DNA of 17,701 nt from Bacillota bacterium (lineage in GTDB: Bacteria; Bacillota; UBA4882; UBA8346), in assembly GCA_023435565.1 (NCBI GenBank), contig JAEYRN010000092.1:1-17701 (forward strand). Direction: 5' to 3'. Of this stretch, positions 7,113 through 15,184 are shown piece by piece (position 1 is the stretch's first letter; each line of letters opens with the position of its first letter). The notes beneath the pieces were generated by a model. It saw nothing but the letters and a program-made list of their open reading frames with translations, ran no database searches and had not been told where the DNA came from. The position numbers and the translations under genes were made by a program.

Positions 7113-7495
7113 TTAAGGATTATGACTGAATGAATGATACACATAATTGCCACCACCGTTATTCCAGTTATGCCAACATACAAAGTAAGCAATTTTGGGA
7201 TATGAGTATTGTATTTTATTAATATATTTCCGGTTATCGAATATTTGCTGAAGCAATAGGATTAGATAATCCGCCGTATTCCGCCATGGCCATCGATTTA
7301 TTAAAGGAAGCCATCTCCTGATAGCAGGGTATTGATAAATTATCATCATATACTGTCGTTGCTAATTTTAGTAGCATTGGACGAAACGTCGAAATTGTTG
7401 TTTGGATTTCTCTTACTCCCTTTACCGCCCGAAAAACCTAATAACTGCAAAATCAAACATAAAATCAATGGCAAAAGTAGGATTTTTGATTTCAT
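7113..7495 (-). pseudogene. Internally deleted GH26-like (beta-mannanase) gene
   Basis: Two overlapping frames make up one remnant. At 7495-7346 a 49-residue ORF with a good ribosome site (GGAGG nine bases upstream) encodes a signal peptide (MKSKILLLPLILCLILQLLG) and a polar stub, ending in TGA. That TGA overlaps ATGATG, where a second frame (7349-7113, 78 residues) begins. This second piece resembles the C-terminal end of GH26 enzymes: DYLILLLQQIFD, then KIAYFVCWHNW and NYVYHSFSHNP, comparable with the family pattern iaYvlvWrN...yyvPypghP. The catalytic glutamates and about 200-250 residues of barrel are missing, so the product cannot be active. The likely history is a large internal deletion with a frame change. 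Confidence 0.6.
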
Positions 7496-8087
7496 TTAAC
7501 TTGTTCCTCCATTTACTATGTTATTGACTAATTTTTGGGGAACTTCATTAGAGTTGAAAATTTTCCTTAATAATAGTTAACTGAGGGAATTGCATAATTA
7601 CCTTAATAACTCTTTGGCCACAATATATAGTGACTAGCCCAGATGTATCTATCAATATATTGTGAGCCAAAGCTTAAATCATGAATTATGCAATTCCTTA
7701 AACTAGTATTTTTTATTATATTATATTAATTAAAAGAAAAAGTTCTATATATTATAGAACCATTTCATTTCCAAAAAATTACAACATATTTTTGGAATTA
7801 AGAAAATTATGAGCAAATTTGGTAGCTAAACTTCTTTTTTATATATATTATCAGTATAGCAGCACCCTTAAACGGCTCAGGATTACCTGATGTATTTTAA
7901 AATAAAAAGTATATTGATTCATTTAGCTTTTTATTAGCATATAAGGATTATTTATAATCAATTATTCGTATCAAACATTACAAAAAGTACTAAATTAAAA
8001 AAACTGCCGGTCCTCTTCCCTTTGACCAAATAATGCATATCGTGTTCAAACAATGGAATCATCATTTTCCAACAGGAGTAACACTCT
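7496..8087. other. Long AT-rich gap with inverted repeats, no gene seen
   Basis: About 590 bases without a credible gene. It holds the 112-base palindromic element (listed separately), the perfect hairpin GTTCTATA/TATAGAAC (7742-7760), a 9-bp hairpin TTCCAAAAA/TTTTTGGAA (7769-7797) and TCAGG/CCTGA near 7878. On the minus strand the 7742-7760 hairpin is followed by TTTTTCTTTT, so it could be a weak terminator. Confidence 0.5.
7586..7697. repeat. 112-base long inverted repeat (MITE-like or RNA hairpin)
   Basis: The outer arms GGAATTGCATAATT (7586-7599) and AATTATGCAATTCC (7684-7697) match perfectly. The inner arms CTTTGGC-CACAATATAT (7612-7628) and ATATATTGTG-A-GCCAAAG (7655-7672) match 17 of 17 with one bulged base. 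The loop is about 26 bases and nothing in it is coding. This shape fits a miniature inverted-repeat element or a palindromic intergenic repeat. Clear target duplications were not seen; the outer flanks are themselves loosely complementary (TTAA-containing). Confidence 0.55.
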
Positions 8088-8141
8088 ATGAGAAGAATTA
8101 CTGGTTTTAAATGCAAGCGAAGGGAGTATTATCATGAATAA
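8088..8141 (+). CDS. Possible 17-residue leader peptide
   Basis: A tiny ORF (MRRITGFKCKRREYYHE) with a proper AGGAG nine bases before its ATG. Its stop TAA (8139-8141) overlaps the start of the next gene (ATG 8134), the arrangement used for translational coupling. It is basic and has no run of one amino acid, so ordinary attenuation is not indicated. It could be a chance ORF. Confidence 0.35.
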   Translation: MRRITGFKCKRREYYHE

Positions 8142-8898
8142 ACGAAGAATGGTACTTATTTTTATTACTCTATATCTTCTTATTTCTAGCCCTATGATTC
8201 TGGCCAAGGGTAAAGGATAACCGGATTATAAAAACCGGGAATCTGGTTCCAGTAGAAGTTCGGTTGATCTTCAGTTTATTACCCGAATTTTTTCCCTTTC
8301 TCCAAATGAGTCTTCGGATTTTGCAAACATTAACTTGTCTACCGAGGAATTGAGCCTCATTCTTTATTATTCCTCAGCCTCCGGCCGACAGCTTAATCAT
8401 AGCGAGATAAGGTATCTCTCAAACTCAGGTGGTAACTGGATGGAATTAGCATGGTACTTTGGCCTGCCGCCAATCTTACCCGAACGGAATGTTTTTGTCC
8501 TCCGGCGCCCTTGGCGCCAACGGGTTATGCCCCCAATATCCGAGCGGGAATATAAATATGAGCGTAAAGGAGAAATTGAAGAAAAGATTGAGTTTAAGCG
8601 GGATAAATATGAATATAAATACGCCCAAAAACAAATGGGTATTGAAGAAAAACTTGAAATCAAACGGGATAAATATGAGTATAAGTATTCCGACCGGCAA
8701 TACGAAGAAAAATTAGAGGTTAAGTTCCCCAGTAATCGTTATGAGTATCACTTTAAAAATAAATATTCCGGGGAAGAGATTAAGGATGAGGGGATCGGGC
8801 GTCCGGTAACGCCTAATATTTTATACCAGGAATTAAGACAAGTTGAACAAAAAAATCCCCGCTTTCACTTATCAGTTCGCATCAATCTTAATAGATAA
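8134..8898 (+). pseudogene. Secreted KYEYKY-repeat protein gene with premature stop
   Basis: ATG 8134, with GGGAG seven bases upstream, opens a 28-residue signal peptide (MNKRRMVLIFITLYLLISSP, then MILAKGKG) that ends at TAA 8218-8220. The same frame stays open from 8221 to 8898. The continuation has clear protein character: a helical part (DLQFITRIFSLSP, LSTEELSLILYYSSASG, LSNSGGNWMELAWYFGLPP) and then a charged repeat part, with EEKIEFKRDKYEYKY, EEKLEIKRDKYEYKY and EEKLEVKFPSNRYEYHF spaced about 20-22 residues apart. The helical part recalls secreted Bacillota proteins with paired GWGEI-like helices. No start with a ribosome site follows the TAA, so a nonsense mutation is the simplest reading; readthrough or a sequencing error would restore a 254-codon protein. 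Function is unknown. Confidence 0.65.
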
Positions 8899-8927
8899 CC
8901 AATTATAACTATTAACTACCATCTAAA

Positions 8928-8967
8928 ACTAAAAAAAAGCCTCCAGAAATGGAGGCTTTTTTTTAGT
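8928..8967 (+). terminator. Strong intrinsic terminator
   Basis: A perfect 17-bp stem, ACTAAAAAAAAGCCTCC with its complement, has a 6-base loop (AGAAAT) and eight T residues within the 3' arm. It lies 30 bases after the repeat-protein stop and works in either direction by sequence. Confidence 0.92.
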
Positions 8968-9396
8968 TATTTCTTCAGTAGTATCAATAATATAAGCAGT
9001 GAAAATACCATTAGTTTCACATCTCCCATCGAAAGTTTCAGCCCACAAACGCGCTGTTATTACTCGAAGGGCATGGTCGACTTAGATAATCTCCAACTCA
9101 CAATCATCAAATAACATACACCATTATTAATTATGCCTTCCGCTCTATTACTTAAATCGAGGCGCTAAATTATATACTTATTTTATCGGTGGAAATTACC
9201 AAATTATTATATATACATTATAATCTTCATTGGTCATCCAATAGTATGATTAAAACTCCATCTTTTTTCTTAATTAAAAATAAAACTTTTGGTAGTTGCA
9301 AGATCCAAGGGGATAATTTAAACTTAATCACAAAGCAACGACTGGATAAACTTTAATTACGTGACCTTTTTTTCTGGATTTGTAGGAGGGGAAATT
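8968..9396. other. Intergenic gap, nothing assignable
   Basis: About 430 AT-rich bases between the terminator and the S41 gene. I see no ORF with a ribosome site, no tandem repeat and only a weak GTGAAA/TTTCAC hairpin near 8999-9020. The S41 promoter must lie here, but no near-consensus pair stands out. Confidence 0.5.
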
Positions 9397-10319
9397 TTGA
9401 AAAAATCATTTAAAACAGTAATAACTTTAATAACCATAATCATAATTATTACTTTCATCTGGGTTGGTACTGTAATGTTGCAAAAGCCGCCAAAGTATCC
9501 GACTGCTAAAATAGATATCAATAAATATTACAATGAATACCGGATGAATTACTCGGTTGCCAAGGAAGGACTTATTAAGGATATTGACGCTCTGGTCGAC
9601 TATACTGAGGAGTTGCACGCCGATCCCTATCGGGTGACCGAAAAAGTAATTTTTTTAGAAAAAGCTGAAGCAATCAAGTCAAAAATCAGAGCTTTAAAGT
9701 CGGATAAAATATCGATTTTTGATTCTTTTTATTTCCTTCAAGAACTAGCGGTATTTCTAGAGGATGGACACACAACGCTATATCCTTTAAATTGGGAAAA
9801 AACCGTCGGTACCATCTTTCCTCTATCTTTAACTTCAATCGGTGACAGAATCTTTGTTCAAGACAGCTACGGCGCAAATTATGTGCCGAAACGAGCAGAA
9901 ATCCTGGTCGTAAATGGAATAAACATCAAACAAATAATAGAAGATGGTTTAAAATATATGCCCGGTACTCTTCACCACTTAAAACAGGCTCGAATCGCCG
10001 AACAATTCAGTCTCTTACTTCAAACCTATTATAAAATGCCCTCTCCCTGGCAGATCACTTACAAGCATAATGGAACCATTAATACAACTACAATCGAAGG
10101 AATTACCTATCAATCATTCGTAAAAGCATCGGCTCTTATAAATGAGTATCATGAGTCGGAAATCAAAGTATCCGGCCAATCGGTTCCTGTACTTGAATTG
10201 AATTTTGCCGGCTTTGGAGATGTTGAATGGGATGATTTTAAGGTTTTTATCGATAACTTTTTCGCTAAGAATAAAGATAAACCATATCTGATTATTGATG
10301 CCCGGCATCATCACGGCGG
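9397..10319 (+). pseudogene. S41-like membrane-anchored protease, 5' part (split by intron)
   Basis: The first 307 codons of a gene that continues at 12208. AGGAGGGG (9384-9391) fixes the start at TTG 9397, although the frame is open from GTG 9361. Residues 4-30 are a single hydrophobic anchor or signal (KTVITLITIIIIITFIWVG). The segment after it is helical, and a PDZ-like portion is suggested by RAEILVVNGINIKQII. The piece ends at LIIDARHHHGG, the S41 core strand that normally reads viDvRgNgGG. The catalytic serine region lies in the distal half. A group II intron in antisense sits right after GGCGG, so translation stops one codon into the intron at TAG (10321-10323). The truncated 308-residue product would lack the active site. 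Confidence 0.8.
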
Positions 10320-10371
10320 GTAGGGTCGAGGTCTGGAACGGAATTCACCCGCACTCCAGCCCCCGCCACAT

Positions 10372-10405
10372 CAAACCGTACGTGAGGTTTTCCCTCATAC
10401 GGCTT
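10372..10405 (-). ncRNA. Group II intron domain V
   Basis: The minus strand reads AAGCCGTATGAGGGAAAACC then TCACGTACGGTTTG. This 34-base hairpin has the AGC catalytic triad, a GAAA loop and the two-base bulge (AC/CG region) that mark domain V, the catalytic core of group II introns. It lies 25 bases after the reverse transcriptase stop. Confidence 0.9.
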
Positions 10406-10430
10406 ACCGATAACCTTCTTCCTGGTGCAT

Positions 10431-11720
10431 TTAAGTCTTTGTTGCGCATATACCTTTTAGACTGAATCGTTCCACCCCACAGGTCTCGTACCAGGTTGTA
10501 AATTCCTTGGTTTTCTTTCTTTTATACCGCGCTTTTGCCAGCCTCTTGAGTCTCGTATAGATGTAATTATCTAATTGCTGAAATTTCTGGGTTGAATGTC
10601 CGATTTTGAAGTAGTTCCGCCATCCTCGGACTATCGGATTGAGTCTCTTGATGATTTCTTCCGGTGTTTGTCTCAGTCTATTTCGACCAGTTACTTCCCG
10701 AATCGCCATTCGTATTGCTTTCATGGCTTTTATGGACGGCCAAAAGTACGGTAACAGTTTCCCTTGGGTTCGTGATTTCTTTTTGTGAAAGTGGAATCCT
10801 AGGAAGTCAAACCCTTCTTTACGATTGTATATTACCTTAGTCTTCTCTGGATGTAGCGTCAGTTTCAATCTTTCCATTATGGCTTGTATAACCTCTAGGG
10901 CTTTATTCGCCGCATGTTGGGTTGGACAGATGATTACAAAATCGTCACAATATCGGTACAGTTTTCCTAGATGTTGGTATTGATTCACCCAGTAGGTATC
11001 CATGACATGCAGATAGATATTTGCCAAGAGTGGGCTAATAACTCCACCCTGTGGTGAACCTTTTTCGCTGGGGTATTTCTTCCCATCTTCTCCGATGTAT
11101 CCAGCCTTTAGCCATTGTCGTATCAGTTTGAGTACTCTTCGGTCACTGATGCGTTTAGTCATTAGTGTCATCAGTATCTCATGGTCTATGTTGTCAAAAT
11201 ATCCTCGGATATCGGCATCCACTACATACCATCCGAACACTAATGCCTCTCGAATGGCTTTAACTACCTGTCCGGCACTCCTTTTAGGGCGAAATCCGTA
11301 CGAGCAGTCATGGAAATTGGCCTCGAATATCGGCTCTATGACTATCTTGCATGCCTGTTGAACGACCCGGTCTTTGACGATAGGGATTCCTAAAGGTCTT
11401 TGTTTCCCGTCCGGTTTTGGAATGTACACTCTTTTTACTGGTTGCGGCCTGTAGGTCCCTGTCTTTAGTTGTTGGATGATTTCTTGAAGAAATGCTTCGA
11501 CTCCGTTTCGTTCTATTGCTTCGATTGTTACTCCGTCGATTCCGGCGCTTCCTCCGTTTTGTTTGACTTCGTTCCAGGCTCGCCACATGATATCGAGCCG
11601 GTATATGCGGTCAAAGAGAGCGTGAAATCTCCGCTCTTTACTCCTTTTGGCCGCCAGGTATAGCCCGCGCTGTAGTTCTTGTGATTTTTCTTTTGGGTGT
11701 TGTTGGCCTATGTTAGGCAT
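10431..11720 (-). CDS. ltrA: Group II intron reverse transcriptase/maturase
   Basis: A 429-residue intron-encoded protein that copies the intron RNA into DNA and assists splicing. The RT blocks are in order: IPKPDGKQRPLGIP (100-113), SYGFRPKRSAGQVV (140-153), VVDADIRGYFDNIDHE with catalytic D170 (166-181), GSPQGGVISPLLANIYLH (221-238), YCDDF with D259 and D260 (257-261), LHPEKTK (289-295) and FDFLGFHF (304-311). The maturase X domain follows, with RGWRNYF (365-371). The frame is intact. There is no C-terminal HNH endonuclease: the protein ends soon after WYETCGVERF, so insertion probably uses single-strand or replication-fork DNA. YCDD rather than the commoner YADD is a variant. The gene is in domain IV of the intron. 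Confidence 0.95.
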   Translation of the reverse strand: MPNIGQQHPKEKSQELQRGLYLAAKRSKERRFHALFDRIYRLDIMWRAWNEVKQNGGSAGIDGVTIEAIERNGVEAFLQEIIQQLKTGTYRPQPVKRVYIPKPDGKQRPLGIPIVKDRVVQQACKIVIEPIFEANFHDCSYGFRPKRSAGQVVKAIREALVFGWYVVDADIRGYFDNIDHEILMTLMTKRISDRRVLKLIRQWLKAGYIGEDGKKYPSEKGSPQGGVISPLLANIYLHVMDTYWVNQYQHLGKLYRYCDDFVIICPTQHAANKALEVIQAIMERLKLTLHPEKTKVIYNRKEGFDFLGFHFHKKKSRTQGKLLPYFWPSIKAMKAIRMAIREVTGRNRLRQTPEEIIKRLNPIVRGWRNYFKIGHSTQKFQQLDNYIYTRLKRLAKARYKRKKTKEFTTWYETCGVERFSLKGICATKT

Positions 11721-12207
11721 GCACCGTCACTTACCTTCCCGCTTGGCTTGGTTAAAGTGGAGGTCCTTCCCTTTTGTGAAGTTTTGTTGTCTTCACCGTC
11801 TTTGGTACTATGACCTCTTCCGACTTCTCATATGGCGTTATCTGAATTTCGGTTGTTCCTTATATCAGAAATTACAACTTCGTGGCAAGTTGACCATATG
11901 AGTTCTCTCTTGTTCCAATCGTTCCTTTCTCAACATTCCGCTCCCCCTACGCCGGAGAGTACTTCGATGGTGCTGTCCAGATTCTTCCCATCTTCCATGG
12001 CCTTCGCATCCCCCCTGGATGCTCGGCTCTCTCGTTTCCCCGTTTCGACGCCGCAGGATTCACTTGATGTTACGGACTATTGATTTGCATCTTTTCCGCT
12101 TAGATACTTTTGGTCACCCAAAGCACCTGGACTTTGCTACATGGCTCTCTGGCGATTACCATGACCAGACTTTCACTGGTAAGCAACGATTGACTTGCAA
12201 GACACAC
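11721..12207 (-). other. Group II intron domains I-III (noncoding)
   Basis: The 487 bases between the intron 5' end and the reverse transcriptase start hold no gene; small open frames here are chance. This is where domains I to III and the start of domain IV of the ribozyme must lie, including the exon-binding sites. The 5' end reads GTGTGTCTTGCAAGTC. Confidence 0.75.
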
Positions 12208-12847
12208 AGAGGGGGACTGGGGGGTGTATGTCCAGTCGTACTTAACTCCCGTACTCCGGGGCTATCAAAAATTTTCTTTCAAAGTAAGTCCGCTCCATCA
12301 ACGGATTGTTCGGTATGGCTTCAATAACGCATATTATGATATGCGCCTCCCTCAATTTTTATGGGAATTCCCTCTCTATAAATTAATAAGAGAAGATGAT
12401 CCATATTACTGGATCTATAGAGGTATTTTCGAGTCTAAACCGGACACTTTCTATAATGCCAGGTGGGAAAATCAAAAACCGTATCTATCCGTTAATATAA
12501 ATAATCGTTTCAATGGGAGAATCTTTCTGTTGACCTCTCATGAAACATTTTCGGCTGGAGCTTATTTTGCCGGAATTTTTAAAACTAATAACCTGGGAAC
12601 AATTGTGGGGCGTGAAACCGGCGGTCGTGCGTATATGCTAAGCGACCCGAGACCTATTTTTCTCCCTCATTCCAATCTTATGTATCTTATACCGGTAGCC
12701 AAATTTATTGTAGCCGACGATGATCCGGATCGGGGTATTATCCCGGACACCTTAGTGGACCTTACACCTGAAAATTACAGCAAATATAACGATCAAGACA
12801 TAGAAAAAGTCATTGGTTTGATAAAAGAAGAAGAAGCTAAAAAGTAA
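12208..12847 (+). pseudogene. S41-like protease, 3' part (split by intron)
   Basis: The distal 213 codons of the interrupted protease. With exon 1 it reads HHHGG-EGDWGVYVQSYLT across the junction without loss of frame. It carries the S41 active-site stretch FLLTSHETFSAGAYFAG, whose FSAG serine would be the nucleophile, then GRETGGRAYM and GIIPDTLVDLTPEN, all features of C-terminal-processing-type (S41) peptidases. The intact protein would have had 520 residues with one N-terminal membrane anchor and the catalytic domain outside the cell. As it stands this part has no proper start: the first in-frame start codon, GTG 12224, lacks a clear ribosome site. Confidence 0.8.
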
Positions 12848-12858
12848 TTTTGAAAGAA

Positions 12859-12879
12859 GAATGTTATCATTCATTTTTT
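12859..12879 (+). terminator. Weak terminator after the S41 gene
   Basis: GAATG-TTAT-CATTC is followed by A and six T residues, 12 bases after the protease stop. The stem is only five AT-rich pairs, so efficiency would be low. Confidence 0.35.
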
Positions 12880-13026
12880 CACTTACTATTATGGGTAATA
12901 GACCAAATAAATGTGAAGTCATGTTAATTATGACTAGTTAACTAACATCTTCCAATTTTCTTCCCTTACTTTTGGTAAAAGATAAGATCAAAGCTTAAAG
13001 TATTGGAAGAAAGGAAAACGATAAAA

Positions 13027-15153
13027 ATGAGTACCACTACCCTAGAAAGACCGGTTCTCGAAAGAACCACTCTAGAAGTTGAACATCTGGAAGCTGATTT
13101 CAACAACGGTTATGGTGATTTGTTCCAACGAAAAAAAACCCATTTTCTCTTATGGCGTCCCAAAAACGAAACTCCAACACCTCAACTTGTTATCGGAAAA
13201 CTAAAACCGGGAAATCCACCTACATTCGCGGACGAACAACGCTTTGACCTCCAACCGTCACCAAATAATCCGGGCTTATGGGAGTTACCCGCGCTAAATT
13301 GTAATCTATTAAACGGCGAGGTTTATCACTATTGGTTCAGTGTTAAAGACAGTAATCCATATAAAAAACAACGTGAAATAATCCTCTGCACCGATCCCAC
13401 AGCCTGGAACGTAGATTGGCGGCTGGTATCCCCCAAGCCAACTTCACCCGATTACGGCAACTCGGATCAAGATCCCGCCGGCGTCGTGCTATTTAAAGAC
13501 GGGCAACTACTCCCATGCGATCCCGGAGGTGAAACCCCTGACTGGGAAGGAGACCCCCCTATCGAAAAACTTCCTCCAAATAATCGTTTGGTCATCTATG
13601 AGCTTCCGACTTCTTGGGCGCGAGCAGGCCTTAACGATAACGTCGAGGTGGATGTGGGAAGCTTTCATGATGTACTAGCTCTTATCATGATCGAAACCGG
13701 GCCAGCAAACTTCTCCGATACCGTAACCTTGGAACAAGGCCAGGCCCACCTGATGGAGTTAGGGATCAACGCTTTAGAGCTGCTTCCTCCCGCTGATAGT
13801 TTCGTAGACCGTCAGTGGGGTTATGCCACCAGTAACTATTTTGCCCCAGACTACGACCTTGGTTTCCCAAAAGGTAATTTATCCCCCACCGCAACTACCG
13901 ATCTGGTCCGGCTGATTAAAACCTGTCATCAAAATGGGATCCGTTTTTTTGCTGATTTAGTAATGGCTTTTGCTACCCAATACTCTTACCGGAACATTAA
14001 TTTTCCTGATTTTCATGTGCAATTGGGAACCGGCGACCCGGAAGAGTATCATAATGGCCAGCCACGCGATAATTTTGGCGGAGATTTATTTAAGTATAAC
14101 TTCAAACTTGATAATCCCGACTATGACCCTATTTCCGGCAACAAGGATTTGTGGTATCCTGCCAGAGCCCTAATGTTAACCTATTTGACCCGCTGGATGT
14201 TGGATTTCCGCCTGGACGGACTCCGGCTTGACAGTATTGTCAATATTGGAAATTGGGATTTTGTTCAAGAGTTTAAGGAGCATGCACGAAAATTATGGAA
14301 TTTAAGATGGAATAGCGGAGACGCTTCCCCGGATCAGGCGGATCAGGGCTTCTTAGCGGTCGGTGAAGAACTGGCCATGCCGATGGGGTTGTTGAGTCAA
14401 AACCGCTTGGATGGATTATGGAATGAGCCGTTCAAACGAATGGTCCGTTATGCCATCATGGGGAAGAACGATAGTGCCGAGCCGAGTTTTGAATGGACTG
14501 TCCGCAAACTCATTGATTGCCGTAATCTTGGCTTTACGGACGGAGCCCAAGCCGTTAATTACGTGACCTCTCATGATGTAGAAGGATTTCGTAACGAGCG
14601 ACTGTATGATTTATTGAATAATAACGGCATTAAAGCAACCAAAGAACGGATCCAACTCGCTTTTGTTTGTCTCCTGACAGCAGTTGGAGTACCAATGATA
14701 TTTGCTGGAGAAGAGTTCGGTGATCAGCATGATCTGGTGGTGAAGCATCCCCACAAGCAAACCGATCCAGTCAATTATGACCGTAAAAACGAAGAATGGC
14801 GAAAAAACCTCCTCGACTATGTATCGAGATTAGTAAAGTTCCGGACTACATATGATGCTTTATCCGTCAACGATACCGAGTTTATTCACGTTGATTTTGA
14901 GGAGGGCAAACGGGTCCTCGTCTGGCAACGCGGCTTAAAAGCCAGTGATAAATTGGTTGTTGTAGTCGCCAACTTTTCGGACTATGTCTCGCCCGATGAG
15001 TCCGAGTATCTGGTTCCAAATTGGCCCCCCACTCCCCAAGGAAAAACATGGTTCGAAGTGACCCAACATCCGGAACCCAGAAAAATCCCTACCGAATGGA
15101 TCGGCCGAGAATCCATCTATGCTTGGGAGGCTAAGGTATATTCTCTAATGTAA
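13027..15153 (+). CDS. GH13 alpha-amylase family enzyme with N-terminal CBM48-like domain
   Basis: A 708-residue, apparently cytoplasmic enzyme on alpha-1,4/1,6-glucans. Residues about 30-125 look like the beta-sandwich (CBM48-type) domain of branching and debranching enzymes. The barrel runs from about 185 to 600: LDGLRLDSIV with R400 and nucleophile D402, LAVGEE with acid/base E447, and VTSHDVEG with H516 and D517. Region I reads DLVMAFATQ (D310) instead of the usual DvVyNH, so the conserved Asn and His are missing. A C-terminal beta domain follows (KLVVVVANFSDYV). Exact specificity (amylase, branching or trehalose-type) cannot be given. ATG 13027 follows GAAAGGA; a TTG at 13003 is less likely. 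There is no signal peptide, so the substrate is probably an internal glucan. Confidence 0.87.
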   Translation: MSTTTLERPVLERTTLEVEHLEADFNNGYGDLFQRKKTHFLLWRPKNETPTPQLVIGKLKPGNPPTFADEQRFDLQPSPNNPGLWELPALNCNLLNGEVYHYWFSVKDSNPYKKQREIILCTDPTAWNVDWRLVSPKPTSPDYGNSDQDPAGVVLFKDGQLLPCDPGGETPDWEGDPPIEKLPPNNRLVIYELPTSWARAGLNDNVEVDVGSFHDVLALIMIETGPANFSDTVTLEQGQAHLMELGINALELLPPADSFVDRQWGYATSNYFAPDYDLGFPKGNLSPTATTDLVRLIKTCHQNGIRFFADLVMAFATQYSYRNINFPDFHVQLGTGDPEEYHNGQPRDNFGGDLFKYNFKLDNPDYDPISGNKDLWYPARALMLTYLTRWMLDFRLDGLRLDSIVNIGNWDFVQEFKEHARKLWNLRWNSGDASPDQADQGFLAVGEELAMPMGLLSQNRLDGLWNEPFKRMVRYAIMGKNDSAEPSFEWTVRKLIDCRNLGFTDGAQAVNYVTSHDVEGFRNERLYDLLNNNGIKATKERIQLAFVCLLTAVGVPMIFAGEEFGDQHDLVVKHPHKQTDPVNYDRKNEEWRKNLLDYVSRLVKFRTTYDALSVNDTEFIHVDFEEGKRVLVWQRGLKASDKLVVVVANFSDYVSPDESEYLVPNWPPTPQGKTWFEVTQHPEPRKIPTEWIGRESIYAWEAKVYSLM

Positions 15154-15184
15154 AAGTCTAACTTATATAGAACAATCAACATTC

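Larger units (their letters stand above)
10320..12207 (-). mobile_element. Group II intron with reverse transcriptase, antisense in a protease gene
   Basis: A 1,888-base retroelement read on the minus strand. Its 5' end GTGTG (12207-12203) fits the GUGYG rule and its 3' end CTAC (10323-10320) the AY rule. Domain V (10372-10405) lies just after the RT stop, followed by a domain VI-like stem and the 3' end. Removing exactly these bases rejoins the S41 gene in frame (1,599 bases from GTG 9361 to the stop), which independently supports the ends. The 5' exon on the intron strand ends in CCCCTCT. A matching EBS1 candidate, AGGGGGG, is complementary to 12016-12010; another, AGGGGG, lies at 11948-11943. 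The element is opposite to its host gene, so it cannot be spliced from the host mRNA. Confidence 0.88.

Noticed and set aside
8397..8716. Open frames on both strands inside the repeat-protein gene
   Set aside because: They mirror the tandem Lys/Tyr codon repeats of the real frame and lack ribosome sites.
8575..8790. Possible CRISPR-like array
   Set aside because: The repeats are coding, contiguous and imperfect, without unique spacers.
8334..8898. Repeat-protein gene starting at TTG 8335
   Set aside because: No ribosome site precedes the TTG, and the frame continues upstream to a signal peptide with a good site; a broken 8134 gene explains more.
9361..9396. GTG 9361 as start of the S41 gene
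   Set aside because: It would place the strong AGGAGGGG inside the coding region; TTG 9397 is correctly spaced from it.
11832..12327. Plus-strand open frames of 80-100 codons in the intron 5' region
   Set aside because: They lie in the ribozyme domains, opposite to the RT, and one crosses the intron-exon junction; no sign of a protein family.
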